From Rubrivivax sp. (GTDB lineage: Bacteria; Pseudomonadota; Gammaproteobacteria; Burkholderiales; Burkholderiaceae_C), in contig JALHPY010000006.1 in the NCBI GenBank assembly GCA_022842305.1, positions 1 to 64,000 of the forward strand: a stretch of DNA of 64,000 nucleotides. The letters run 5' to 3'. Shown in pieces: positions 49,493-58,996 of the stretch. Both the position numbers and the translations under genes were made by a program. Positions within the stretch are counted from its first letter, which is position 1; every line of letters starts with the position of its first letter. The notes beneath the pieces are model-generated. The model was not told the DNA's origin, searched no databases, and was given only the letters and a program-made list of their open reading frames with translations.

Positions 49493-50691
49493 CGAAGCGG
49501 GCCCGCTGGATCCTGGCCCTGGTGCTGCTGCTGGCGGTCGCCGCAGCCGTTGTGGCGCTGCGCCGCGGCAGCACGCAGACGGCCGCCAGCGCTGCGCGCG
49601 CGGCCTCGGCGCCCACGCCGGCCATCGAACTGGCCGCGGGTGACGTGGCCACGGCTGCGATGGCCGAGCTGAGCAGCCTGCTGCAGGTCTCGGGCGGCCT
49701 GAAGGCCAGCCGCAGTGCGCTGGTCAAGGCCAAGGTCGCGGCCGAGCTGACCGAGTTGACTGTGCGCGAAGGCGACCGCGTCGCCGCCGGCCAGCTGATC
49801 GGGCGCCTGGACGCCACCGAATTCCGCTGGCGCCTGCGCCAGGCCGAAGACCAGGCGGCCGCGGCGCAGGCGCAGCTGGACATCGCGAAGCGCACCCTGG
49901 CCAACAACCAGGCGCTGGTGGCGCAGGGCTTCATCTCGCGCAACGCGCTGGACACGTCCGAAAGCAGCGCCGCCGGCGCCGCCGCCTCGCTGCAGGCCGC
50001 GCGCGCCGCGGCCGAACTGGCGCGCAAGGCCGTGGCCGACAGCGAGGTGCGCGCGCCCATCGCCGGGCTGGTGGCACAGCGCCTGGCGCAGCCGGGCGAG
50101 CGCGTGCCGGTGGACGGCCGCATCGTCGAGATCGTCGACCTGTCGCGTATCGAGCTGGAAGCGGCCGTGGCGCCTGAAGACGTGCTGGGCCTGCGCATCG
50201 GCCAGGCGGCACGGGTGCAGGTGGACGGCCTGGCCGAGGAACTGCCGGCGCGCGTGCTGCGCATCAATCCGGCGGCGGCAGCCGGCACGCGCTCGGTGAT
50301 GGCCTACATCGAGCTGGCCCCGGGCGCGGCCGCGGCCGGTCTGCGGCAAGGCCTGTTCGCGCGCGCCACCATCGAGCTGCAACGGCGCAGCGCGCTGGTG
50401 GTGCCGGCCTCGGCGCTGCGCGTGGACCAGGCGCGCCCGCAGCTGCTGGTGGTGGAAGGCGGCCTGGCGCGGCAGCGCGCGGTGCGCACCGGCGCGCGCG
50501 GCGAGGTGCTGATCGACGGCCGGCCCGAGGCCGCGGTGGAGATCCTGGAAGGCGTGGCACCCGGCGCCACCGTGCTGCGCGGCACCGTGGGCACGCTGCG
50601 CGACGGCACGCCGGTGACGCTGGCGCGCGTTGCAACAGCCACTGCCGCGGCCCCTGCAGCGGCCGGCCCCGCTGCTTCGGCCGCGCGCTGA
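49489..50691 (+). CDS. RND efflux periplasmic adaptor (membrane fusion protein)
   Basis: 400 residues. An N-terminal membrane anchor (residues 7-24) precedes a lipoyl/hairpin region: KAKVAAELTELTVREGDRV, a coiled-coil near 115-185 (KRTLANNQALVAQGFISRN), and APIAGLVAQRLAQPGERV at the second lipoyl half. A beta-barrel domain with ALVVPASALRVD follows. It bridges the permease and TolC. The coupled position between tetR and the permease fits the family. Confidence 0.92.
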   Translation: MTKRARWILALVLLLAVAAAVVALRRGSTQTAASAARAASAPTPAIELAAGDVATAAMAELSSLLQVSGGLKASRSALVKAKVAAELTELTVREGDRVAAGQLIGRLDATEFRWRLRQAEDQAAAAQAQLDIAKRTLANNQALVAQGFISRNALDTSESSAAGAAASLQAARAAAELARKAVADSEVRAPIAGLVAQRLAQPGERVPVDGRIVEIVDLSRIELEAAVAPEDVLGLRIGQAARVQVDGLAEELPARVLRINPAAAAGTRSVMAYIELAPGAAAAGLRQGLFARATIELQRRSALVVPASALRVDQARPQLLVVEGGLARQRAVRTGARGEVLIDGRPEAAVEILEGVAPGATVLRGTVGTLRDGTPVTLARVATATAAAPAAAGPAASAAR

Positions 50692-50695
50692 CACC

Positions 50696-53600
50696 ATGTG
50701 GTTCACCCGCGTCTCGATCGCCAACCCGGTGCTGGCCGTGATGGTGATGCTGGCCTTCGTGGTGCTGGGCCTGTTCAGCTACCAGCGGCTGTCGCTGGAC
50801 CAGTTTCCCAACATCGACTTCCCCACCGTGGTGGTGAGCATCGACTACCCCGGCGCCAGCCCCGAGATCGTCGAGGCCGAGGTCACGCGCAAGATCGAAG
50901 AAGCGGTGAACACCATCGCCGGCATCAACGCGCTCAGCTCGCGCTCTTACGAGGGCACGGCGGTGGTGATCGTCGAGTTCAACCTCGACGTCGACGGGCG
51001 CAAGGCCGCCGACGACGTACGCGAGAAGGTGGCGCTGATGCGCCCGCTGCTGCGCGACGAGGTGAAGGAGCCGCGCGTCTCGCGCTTCGATCCGGCCGCC
51101 CAGCCCATCTTCAACGTCGCGGTCATGGCCAGCGGCAGCGAAGCGGTGCCGGCCACGCCGCAGGACCTGACCACCTGGGCCAGCCAGGTGCTGCAGAAGA
51201 AGCTGGAGAACGTGCGCGGCGTGGGCGCGGTCAGCGTCATCGGCGGCGTGCAGCGGCAGGTGAACATCTACCTGCGCCCGGCGGCGATGGAGGCCGCGGG
51301 CGTGTCCACCGAGCAGGTGGCCGCGGCCCTGCGCAGCGAGAACCAGGAACTGCCACTGGGCGCCATCCGCTCGCGTGAACAAGAACAGGTGGTGCAGATC
51401 AACGCGCGGCTGAAGACGCCGCGCGACTTTCGCGACATCGTGGTGGCGCGCAAGACCGGGGGCGCCGTGGTGCGCCTGTGGCAGGTGGCCGACGTGGTGG
51501 ACGGCCCGCAGGAGCAGGAAAGCCTGGCCCTGTACAACGGCCAGCGCACCGTGCTACTGAGCGTGCAGAAGAGCCAGGGCGAGAACACCATCGCCGTGGT
51601 CGACGGCCTGCGCCGCGCGCTCGATCAGGCCCAGGCGCTCACGCCGCCGGGCATGCGCACCGAGATCAACCGCGACAACTCGCGCGGCATCCGCGTGAGC
51701 GTGGCCAACGTGCAGCGCACGCTGCTGGAGGGCGCGGCGCTGACGGTGCTGATCGTCTTCCTGTTCCTCAATTCCTGGCGCAGCACGGTGATCACCGGGC
51801 TGACGCTGCCGATCGCGCTGATCGGCACCTTTCTCTTCATGCACCTGTTCGGCTTCACCATCAACACCATCACGCTGATGGCGTTGAGCCTGTGCGTGGG
51901 CCTGCTGATCGACGACGCCATCGTCGTGCGCGAGAACATCGTGCGCCACGTGCAGATGGGCAAGAGCGCGCACGACGCGGCGCTGCAGGGGACCGATGAA
52001 ATCGGCCTGGCGGTGCTGGCCACCACGCTGTCCATCGTGGCCGTGTTCCTGCCCATCGGCTTCATGGGCGGCATCGTCGGCAAGTTCTTCCACGAGTTCG
52101 GCATCACCATCGTGGCGGCGGTGCTGATCAGCATGTTCGTGAGCTTCACGCTGGACCCGATGCTCAGCAGCGTGTGGCACGACCCGGCCGCCGAGCACGG
52201 CTCGCACCTGGGGGACCGCCGCGTCACGCTCTACGACCGCACCCTGGGCCGCGTGACCGCGCTCTTCGACCGCCTGACCGCCTGGTTGTCGCGCGCCTAC
52301 CAGGCCATCCTGGGCTGGGCGCTGGTGCACAAGATCAAGACCGTGCTGATCGCCACCGCCACCTTCGTCGTGGCGCTGGCGCTGCTGGGCGCCATCGGCA
52401 AGGAGTTCGTGCCCAAGGCCGACTTCTCCGAGACGCTGGTCAACTTCTACACGCCGGTGGGTTCGTCGCTGGAGGTGACCGAGATGCGCGCCAAACAGGT
52501 GGACGCGGCGCTGCGCGAACTGCCCGAAGTGCGCCACACCGTCATCACCGTGAACAGCGGCTTCGCCCAGGGCAAGATCTTCGGCTCGGTGTACGTGCGC
52601 CTGGTCGACCGCAAGGACCGCAGCCGCAGCATCGCCGACCTGGTGGTGCCCATGCGCGAGCGCCTGGCGCGCATCCCGGGCATCACCGTCACCAACATCG
52701 GCGTCACCGACCTGGGCGGGGGCAAGAGCATCGCGTTTTCGGTGCAGGGGCCCGACCTGGCCGAGCTGGAACGGCTGTCGCGCCAGATCATGCCGCGGCT
52801 GGGCGCGATCCCCGGCCTGACCGATCTGGACAGCACGCTCAAGCCCGACAAGCCGACCCTGGCCATCGACGTCAAGCGCGACGCCGCGGCCGACCTGGGC
52901 CTGAACGTCAACGCCCTGGCCGGCGCGCTGCGCACGCTGGTGGCCGGCATTTCGGTGGGCAACTGGCGCGCCGCCGATGGCGAGAACTACGACGTGCGCC
53001 TGAGCCTGGCACCCAGCGCGCGCGACGCGGCCGCCGACCTGGTGAACCTGCCGCTGGTGCTGGGCAGCAACGCCGACGGCACGGCGCGCGTGGTGCGGCT
53101 GTCGCAGGTGGCCGAGGTGCGCGCCGCCACCGGCCCCAACCAGATCAACCGCCGCGACCTGAGCCGCGAGATCAACATCGACGCCAACCCGCTGGGGCGC
53201 AGCACCGGCGAGGTCAGCACTGACATCCGCGCCGTGCTCGACAGCATCGCCTGGCCGCCGGGCTACCGCTACAGCTTTGGCGGCTCCACCAAGAACATGA
53301 ACGAATCCTTCCAGTACGCGGTGGGCGCTTTAGGCCTGGCGGTGGTCTTCATCTACATGATCCTGGCCAGCCAGTTCAAGAGCTTCCTGCAGCCGCTGGC
53401 GCTGATGAGCAGCCTGCCGCTCACGCTGATCGGCGTGGTGGGCGCGCTGCTGGCCTTTGGCAGCACGCTCAACATGTTCTCGGTCATCGGCATCGTCATG
53501 CTGATGGGGCTGGTGACCAAGAACGCCATCCTGCTGATCGACTTCGCCATCCGCGCGCGCGCCGACCAGGTGCAGCCCGATGGTTCGGTGCTGCCCGGCC

Positions 53601-53884
53601 TGGAGCGCAACGCGGCGCTGCTGGAAGCCGCGCGCGTGCGCCTGCGCCCCATCCTGATGACCACGCTGGCCATGGTCTTCGGCATGGTGCCGCTGGCCTT
53701 TGCGCTGACCGAGGGCTCGGAGCAGCGCGCGCCCATGGGCCAGGCGGTGATCGGCGGCGTCATCACCTCGTCGCTGCTCACCCTGGTGGTGGTGCCGGTG
53801 GTGTACTGCTGGCTGGACGACCTGTCGGCCTGGGCGCGCCGCGGCTTCCGGCGGCGTCCGCTGGGCGCCAGGGTCGCGGCCTAA
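50696..53884 (+). CDS. RND-family efflux permease (AcrB/MexB/MdtC-like)
   Basis: 1062 residues. The two halves have the RND pattern: first membrane segment IANPVLAVMVMLAFVVLGLF, then FPTVVVSIDYPGASPEIVE, GLLIDDAIVVRENI (the two proton-relay Asp residues) and LMGLVTKNAILLIDFAIR (the essential Lys). The second periplasmic loop contains GGKSIAFSVQGPDLAELERL. It would export drugs or other small molecules using proton motive force. It follows the adaptor by 4 nt. Confidence 0.95.
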   Translation: MWFTRVSIANPVLAVMVMLAFVVLGLFSYQRLSLDQFPNIDFPTVVVSIDYPGASPEIVEAEVTRKIEEAVNTIAGINALSSRSYEGTAVVIVEFNLDVDGRKAADDVREKVALMRPLLRDEVKEPRVSRFDPAAQPIFNVAVMASGSEAVPATPQDLTTWASQVLQKKLENVRGVGAVSVIGGVQRQVNIYLRPAAMEAAGVSTEQVAAALRSENQELPLGAIRSREQEQVVQINARLKTPRDFRDIVVARKTGGAVVRLWQVADVVDGPQEQESLALYNGQRTVLLSVQKSQGENTIAVVDGLRRALDQAQALTPPGMRTEINRDNSRGIRVSVANVQRTLLEGAALTVLIVFLFLNSWRSTVITGLTLPIALIGTFLFMHLFGFTINTITLMALSLCVGLLIDDAIVVRENIVRHVQMGKSAHDAALQGTDEIGLAVLATTLSIVAVFLPIGFMGGIVGKFFHEFGITIVAAVLISMFVSFTLDPMLSSVWHDPAAEHGSHLGDRRVTLYDRTLGRVTALFDRLTAWLSRAYQAILGWALVHKIKTVLIATATFVVALALLGAIGKEFVPKADFSETLVNFYTPVGSSLEVTEMRAKQVDAALRELPEVRHTVITVNSGFAQGKIFGSVYVRLVDRKDRSRSIADLVVPMRERLARIPGITVTNIGVTDLGGGKSIAFSVQGPDLAELERLSRQIMPRLGAIPGLTDLDSTLKPDKPTLAIDVKRDAAADLGLNVNALAGALRTLVAGISVGNWRAADGENYDVRLSLAPSARDAAADLVNLPLVLGSNADGTARVVRLSQVAEVRAATGPNQINRRDLSREINIDANPLGRSTGEVSTDIRAVLDSIAWPPGYRYSFGGSTKNMNESFQYAVGALGLAVVFIYMILASQFKSFLQPLALMSSLPLTLIGVVGALLAFGSTLNMFSVIGIVMLMGLVTKNAILLIDFAIRARADQVQPDGSVLPGLERNAALLEAARVRLRPILMTTLAMVFGMVPLAFALTEGSEQRAPMGQAVIGGVITSSLLTLVVVPVVYCWLDDLSAWARRGFRRRPLGARVAA

Positions 53885-53924
53885 AATCGCGCCCGCCCGA
53901 CGAACACACCTCTCTCAGAAAGCC

Positions 53925-54599
53925 ATGAACAACGAGATCGCCCGTTTCAACATGATCGAGCAGCAGATCCGCCCCTGGGACGTGCTGGACGGCAGCGTGC
54001 TGTCGCTGCTGGCCACCGTGCGCCGCGAGGACTTCGTACCCGCTGCGCTGCGCGCCCTGGCCTTCGTCGACACCCAGGTGCCCCTGTTGCCGGGCCAGGC
54101 GCACGGCCCGGCCATGCTCGAGCCCAAGGTCGAGGCCCGCCTGCTGCAGGAACTGCAGGTGCAGCGGCATGAGAAGGTGCTGGAGATCGGCGCCGGCTCA
54201 GGCTTCATGGCCGCGCTGCTGGCGCACCGCGCGCAGCAGGTCATCAGCCTGGAATGCCGGCCCGAACTGGCGCGCATGGCGCGCGAGAACCTGCAGCGCA
54301 GCGGCGTGCTCAACGCCCGGGTGCAGGAAGTCTCGGCGGCCGAGGGCACGCTGGGCCTGCCGGCCGAGGCGCCCTTCGACGTGATCCTGCTGTCGGGATC
54401 GGTGGCCGAGGTGCCGCGCGAACTGCTGCAGCAGCTCAAGCCCGGCGGCCGCCTGGCCGCCGTGGTGGGCGACGAGCCCGTGATGCGCGCCCGCCTGTAC
54501 AAGCGCACCGGCGACGTCGCCTGGTCCGAGACCGACCTGTTCGACACCGTGGCGCCGCGCCTGGAAGGCTTTGCCGAGCCCACGCGCTTCAAGTTCTAG
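53925..54599 (+). CDS. Protein-L-isoaspartate O-methyltransferase-like protein
   Basis: 224 residues. FNMIEQQIRPWDVLD, EDFVPAALRALAFVD and the SAM motif VLEIGAGSGFMAALLA match the Pcm family. The loop around residues 55-60 carries the substrate-binding segment. In the order Burkholderiales a copy of this family often sits before tolC, as here. The catalytic role in protein repair is not certain for this tolC-linked paralogue. It follows the permease by 40 nt. Confidence 0.85.
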   Translation: MNNEIARFNMIEQQIRPWDVLDGSVLSLLATVRREDFVPAALRALAFVDTQVPLLPGQAHGPAMLEPKVEARLLQELQVQRHEKVLEIGAGSGFMAALLAHRAQQVISLECRPELARMARENLQRSGVLNARVQEVSAAEGTLGLPAEAPFDVILLSGSVAEVPRELLQQLKPGGRLAAVVGDEPVMRARLYKRTGDVAWSETDLFDTVAPRLEGFAEPTRFKF

Positions 54600-54788
54600 C
54601 CCGCAGTTCCTATGCCCTGCCCCGTGCCAACCGCCGCCACCCTGGCGCCACCGCTGGTCGCGCCGCCTGGCCGTCGTGTCGCGCGCCGGCTGCAGCCCGT
54701 CGCAGGGCAGGGGCGCGGCGGGCACCGCCACCGCTATAACGGCACCGGCGCTGCCGCGGCGCCGCACTGATCACACCGAGGAATCCGC

Positions 54789-56117
54789 ATGCCCGTCCCC
54801 TTCCAACGCCGCACCCCGCTGGCGCTGCTGGTCGCGTTGATGCTGGCCGCCCTGCCCGGCCTGGCCGCAGCGCAAAGCCTGCGCGAGCTGTACGAGGCCG
54901 CGCGCGCCTTCGACGCCACCTACCTGGGGGCCAAGGCCAACGCCGCATCGGCCGAGTACCGCGCGGCGCAGAGCGATGCGCTGATGCGCCCCGCGCTGGC
55001 CGCCAACGCCTCGGCCGGCACCACCCAGTCCAACCTGCCCAACCTGGGCGCGCGCGGCACCGACAGCATCGGCGCGTCGCTCAACGGCCGCTACCCGCTG
55101 TTCAACCGCGCCAACGGCGTCACCATCGAACAGGCGCGCAAGGGCCTGGTGTCGGCCCAGGCCGACCTGGACGCCGCCGAGCAAGACCTGATCGTGCGCG
55201 TCTCGCAGGCCTATTTCGACGTGCTGGCGGCGCAGGACGCGCTGGGCACCACGCAGGCCAGCAAGGCCTTCATCACCGAGCAGCTGGCATCGGCCAAGCG
55301 CAACTTCGAGGTGGGCACGGCCACCATCACCGACACGCGCGAGGCGCAGGCGCGCTTCGACCTGGTGCTGGCGCAGGAAATCGCGGCCGGCAACGACCTG
55401 CAGAGCAAGCGCATCGCGCTGGACACGCTGGTGGGCCGCGGCAACGTGCAGCCCAAGGGCCTGGCGCTGCCGCCCGTGCTGCCGGCGGTGACGCCGGCCA
55501 ACCCCGAAGAGTGGGTGACCGTGGCCGACCAGCAGCACCCCACGGTGCGCCGCGCCCGCGTGGGCCTGGACGTGGCGGTGCTGGAAACCGCCAAGGCGCG
55601 CGCCGGTGATTCACCCACGGTGGACGCCACGGCGTCACTGGGCAGCAACTACGCGCGCGGCTCGGGCGCCACGCTGCCGGGCACCACCACCTCGGCCAGC
55701 CTGGGCGTGCAGATGAACTGGCCGCTGTACACCGGCGGCTTTACGCAGAACCGCATCCAGGAAACGCTGGCGCTGGAAGAGAAGTCGCGCCAGGACCTGG
55801 AAGCCGCGCGCCGCGCCGTGGGCCAGGGCACGCGCGTGGCCTATTTCGGTGTGCAGTCGGGCCTGGCCCAGGTCAAGGCACTCGAGGCCGCCGAATCGTC
55901 CAGCAAGCTGGCGCTGGAAGCCACGCAGCTGGGCTACAAGGTGGGCGTGCGCGTCAACCTGGATGTCCTGAACGCCCAGACCCAGCTCACCACCACGCAG
56001 CGCGACCTGGCCAAGGCGCGCTACGACGTGCTGGTGGGCAGCCTGCGCCTGCGCCAGGCCTCGGGCCAGCTGGCGCCGACCGACATCGACGCCGTCAACC
56101 GGCTGCTGGTGCCTTAA
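54789..56117 (+). CDS. tolC: TolC-family outer membrane channel
   Basis: 442 residues. A signal peptide (1-27, ending AAAQ) is followed by two OEP repeats: SLRELYEAARAFDATYLGAK, VSQAYFDVLAAQDAL and QARFDLVLAQEIAAGND, mirrored by TRVAYFGVQSGLAQVKALE and LDVLNAQTQLTTTQRDL. TolC trimers form the outer-membrane tunnel for the RND pump. Gene context and order support pairing with the pump. A TATAAC -10-like sequence at 54735-54740 may give it its own promoter. Confidence 0.93.
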   Translation: MPVPFQRRTPLALLVALMLAALPGLAAAQSLRELYEAARAFDATYLGAKANAASAEYRAAQSDALMRPALAANASAGTTQSNLPNLGARGTDSIGASLNGRYPLFNRANGVTIEQARKGLVSAQADLDAAEQDLIVRVSQAYFDVLAAQDALGTTQASKAFITEQLASAKRNFEVGTATITDTREAQARFDLVLAQEIAAGNDLQSKRIALDTLVGRGNVQPKGLALPPVLPAVTPANPEEWVTVADQQHPTVRRARVGLDVAVLETAKARAGDSPTVDATASLGSNYARGSGATLPGTTTSASLGVQMNWPLYTGGFTQNRIQETLALEEKSRQDLEAARRAVGQGTRVAYFGVQSGLAQVKALEAAESSSKLALEATQLGYKVGVRVNLDVLNAQTQLTTTQRDLAKARYDVLVGSLRLRQASGQLAPTDIDAVNRLLVP

Positions 56118-56120
56118 GCC

Positions 56121-57410
56121 TCAGGCCGCCTGCGGCGGCGCGGGCAGCCGCGCCAGGATCTCGGCGGCCATGCGCCGCGCGGCGCCGCGGTGCGCCGCGG
56201 CAAAGGCCAATGCGCGCTCAGCCGCCGCCGGGCGCTCGGCGCCGCCGGCCAAGGCCACGGCCAGGGCCACGCCCTCGTCGATGTCGCGCACCCGTTGCGC
56301 CGCGCCGGCCTGTAGCGCCAGCTCGGCGGCCTGCTCGAAGTTGAAGGTGTGCGGCCCCATCACCACCGGGCAGCCGCAGGCGGCCAGCTCGATCAGGTTC
56401 TGGCCGCCCAGCGGCGCGAAGCTGCCGCCCAGCAGGGCCACGTCGGCCAGCGCGGCGTACAACGCCATTTCGCCCATCGTGTCGCCCAGCCAGACATCGG
56501 CCTGCGCGGCCTCGTCGGGCGGCGCATCGGCCCAGCTGCTGCGGCGCAAGCCCTGCAGGCCGGCCTGCTGCACCGCGCGCGCCACCTCGTCGAAGCGCTG
56601 CGGGTGGCGCGGCACCAGCAGCAGCAGCGGCCGCGGCGCGGGCAGCGCGCACCAGGCCTGCAGCAGCGGCGGCTCTTCGCCTTCACGCGTGCTGGCCGCC
56701 AGCACCACGGGGCGGCCCAGGGCCTGGCGCCATTGGCGGCCGCGCGCCACCAGCGCCGGCGGCGGCGTCATGTCGAACTTGATGTTGCCCAGCACCTGCA
56801 CCGCCAGCGCGCCCGATTGGCGCAGGCGTTCGGCGTCGGCCTCGGTCTGCGCCAGCACGGCGCTGAAGCCGGCCAGGGCCGGGTGCATCAGCGCGGCCAG
56901 GCGCTGGCCCTTGGCGCGGCTGCGCTCGGACAAGCGGGCGTTGGCCAGCAGCATGGGCACGCCGGCCGCGCGCGCCTGGGCCATCAGGTTGGGCCAGACC
57001 TCGGTCTCCATCACCACGCCCAGCGCCGGGCGGTGGTGGCGCAGAAAGCGCCGCACCGCGCCCGGCGTGTCCCAGGGCAGCCAGGCCTGGGCGTCGCCCG
57101 CTTGCAGCAGCGCCTGCCCGGCCGCGCGCCCGGTGGCGGTGCCGTGGGTCAGCAGCAGGCTCAAGCCCGGTCGCTGTGCACGTAATTCGGCAATCAGCGC
57201 CGCGGCGCCGCGCGTCTCGCCCAGCGACACCGCGTGCAGCCACAGCCGCCCCGGCACGGCCGCTGCGCGGCTGCCGCCCAGGCGTTCGAGCCAGTGCGTG
57301 CGGTAGGCCGGCTCTTCGCCGCCCCGCCACCACAGCCGGGCCAGGTACAGCGGCGTGGCCCCGCGCAGCAGCGTCGAATAGGCGGCGCGCGCCAGCCCGG
57401 CGCGCAACAC
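56121..57410 (-). CDS. waaA: 3-deoxy-D-manno-octulosonic acid transferase (WaaA/KdtA)
   Basis: 429 residues. An N-terminal hydrophobic anchor leads to WLHAVSLGETRGAAALIAEL. The GT30 signatures include PWDTPGAVRRFLRHHRPALGV, VLGNIKFDM (donor site) and GGSFAPLGGQNLIELAACG at the C-terminal nucleotide-binding domain. It attaches Kdo to lipid A precursor. The start is GTG at 57410, which overlaps the last base of the phosphohexomutase stop (TAGTG). Confidence 0.93.
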   Translation of the reverse strand: MLRAGLARAAYSTLLRGATPLYLARLWWRGGEEPAYRTHWLERLGGSRAAAVPGRLWLHAVSLGETRGAAALIAELRAQRPGLSLLLTHGTATGRAAGQALLQAGDAQAWLPWDTPGAVRRFLRHHRPALGVVMETEVWPNLMAQARAAGVPMLLANARLSERSRAKGQRLAALMHPALAGFSAVLAQTEADAERLRQSGALAVQVLGNIKFDMTPPPALVARGRQWRQALGRPVVLAASTREGEEPPLLQAWCALPAPRPLLLLVPRHPQRFDEVARAVQQAGLQGLRRSSWADAPPDEAAQADVWLGDTMGEMALYAALADVALLGGSFAPLGGQNLIELAACGCPVVMGPHTFNFEQAAELALQAGAAQRVRDIDEGVALAVALAGGAERPAAAERALAFAAAHRGAARRMAAEILARLPAPPQAA

Positions 57411-58813
57411 TAGTGGGCCGCCGCGGCCACCTGCGCGTCGGGCTTGACGCTGCGCAGCGCGGCCATGAAATCGCCCTGGATGCGCTGCAGCGCCTCGTCG
57501 GTGTGGCCCTCGAAGCGCAGCACCAGCACCGGCGTGGTGTTGCTGCCGCGGATCAGGCCGAAGCCGTCGGCAAAGTCCACGCGCAGGCCGTCGATGGTGC
57601 CCACCTCGCCACCGGCAAAGGTCAGGCGGCCGTCGGCCACGCGCGCCAGCAGCTCGGCCACCACCGCGTGGTGCTCGCCCTCGGCGCAGGGCACGTTGAG
57701 CTCGGGCGTCGAGAAGCTGGTGGGCAGCGCGTCGAGCAGGGCACTGGGGTTCTTCTCGCGGCTCAGGATCTCGAGCAGGCGCGCCGCGGTGTACATGGCG
57801 TCGTCAAAGCCGTACCAGCGCTCGCTGAAGAACAGGTGGCCGCTCATCTCACCCGCGAAGGGCGCGCCGGTCTCGCGCAGCTTGGCCTTGACCAGCGAAT
57901 GCCCGGTCTTCCACAGCAGCGGCTTGCCACCGGCCTTGCGGATGACCACCGGCAGGCGCTGGCTGCACTTGACGTCGAAGATGATGGTGGCACCGCGGTT
58001 GCGCTTGAGGATGTCGCGCGCGAACAGCATGATCTGCCGGTCGGGGTAGATGATGTTGCCGCCGGCGGTGACCACGCCCAGGCGGTCGCCGTCGCCGTCG
58101 AAGGCCAGGCCCAGTTCGGCGCCGGTGGCGTGCACCACCTTGATCAGGTCGGCCAGGTTCTCGGGCTTGCTGGGGTCGGGGTGGTGGTTGGGGAAGTCGC
58201 CGTCGACCTTGCTGTACAGGTCGACCACGTCGCAGCCCAGCGCGCGCAGGATGGCCGGGGCGCTGGCGCCGGGGATGCCGTTGCCGCTGTCGACCACGAT
58301 CTTCATGCGCCGCGCCAGCTTGCAGTCACGCGTGATGCGGCGCGCGTACTCGGGCACGATGTCCATGGTGGCGCTGCGGCCGCGCTTGCGCGTGTAGGTC
58401 TCGGTCTCGATGCGCTGGCGCAGCTTCTGGATGTCGTCGCCATAGATGGCGCGGCCGCCCAGCACCATCTTGAAGCCGTTGTAGTCCTTGGGGTTGTGGC
58501 TGCCCGTGACCTGTATGCCGCTGCGGCAGCCGTGCTTGCCGCGCGTGGCGGCCACGTAGTACAGCATGGGCGTGGTCACCGCGCCCAGGTCCACCACGTC
58601 CAGCCCGGTGCTCTTCAGGCCGCGTATCAGCGCGGCCACCAGGCCCGGGCCCGACACCCGTCCGTCGCGGCCCACGGCCACGGCCTTTTCGCCGGCGGCC
58701 ACGGCCTCGCTGCCGAAGGCGCGGCCCAGGTGCTCGGCAAAGGCCGCATCGATGTTGCGGCCGACGACGCCGCGGATGTCATAGGCCTTGAAGACGGTGG
58801 GATCGATCTGCAT
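57410..58813 (-). CDS. Phosphomannomutase/phosphoglucomutase (AlgC-type)
   Basis: 467 residues from the ATG at 58813. The catalytic phosphoserine loop GIQVTGSHNPKDYNG, the metal-binding GLAFDGDGDRLG and the sugar-specificity loop GEMSGHLFFSE are intact, followed by the phosphate-binding RGSNTTPVLVLRFEG. It interconverts hexose 1- and 6-phosphates and so supplies precursors for LPS or exopolysaccharide. It is directly coupled to waaA. An in-frame ATG at 58843 would add residues unlike the family. Confidence 0.92.
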   Translation of the reverse strand: MQIDPTVFKAYDIRGVVGRNIDAAFAEHLGRAFGSEAVAAGEKAVAVGRDGRVSGPGLVAALIRGLKSTGLDVVDLGAVTTPMLYYVAATRGKHGCRSGIQVTGSHNPKDYNGFKMVLGGRAIYGDDIQKLRQRIETETYTRKRGRSATMDIVPEYARRITRDCKLARRMKIVVDSGNGIPGASAPAILRALGCDVVDLYSKVDGDFPNHHPDPSKPENLADLIKVVHATGAELGLAFDGDGDRLGVVTAGGNIIYPDRQIMLFARDILKRNRGATIIFDVKCSQRLPVVIRKAGGKPLLWKTGHSLVKAKLRETGAPFAGEMSGHLFFSERWYGFDDAMYTAARLLEILSREKNPSALLDALPTSFSTPELNVPCAEGEHHAVVAELLARVADGRLTFAGGEVGTIDGLRVDFADGFGLIRGSNTTPVLVLRFEGHTDEALQRIQGDFMAALRSVKPDAQVAAAAH

Positions 58814-58958
58814 GGGCGGCGCTGCTGTGAAGGTGCGCGGCATTGTAGGCAGCGCCCCTGTGCGCCCGGCCCGTCGCTGCCTGCTGCCAGGGTCTCGGCA
58901 GCGCAGCGCCGCATCCACTGGGCCGGGCGCAGCTTCAGCACCTATTTGGTTGTAATTG

Positions 58959-58978
58959 GGCTGGCTTGCGTACCAGCC
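58959..58978. terminator. Hairpin between the GntR gene and the phosphohexomutase
   Basis: GGCTGG (58959-58964) and CCAGCC (58973-58978) form a 6-bp stem with an 8-nt loop, just after the GntR stop. No T run is seen on the minus strand beyond a short AT-rich stretch. A terminator role is likely but unproven. Confidence 0.4.
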
Positions 58979-58996
58979 GGGCCACGCCGGGCCGGC

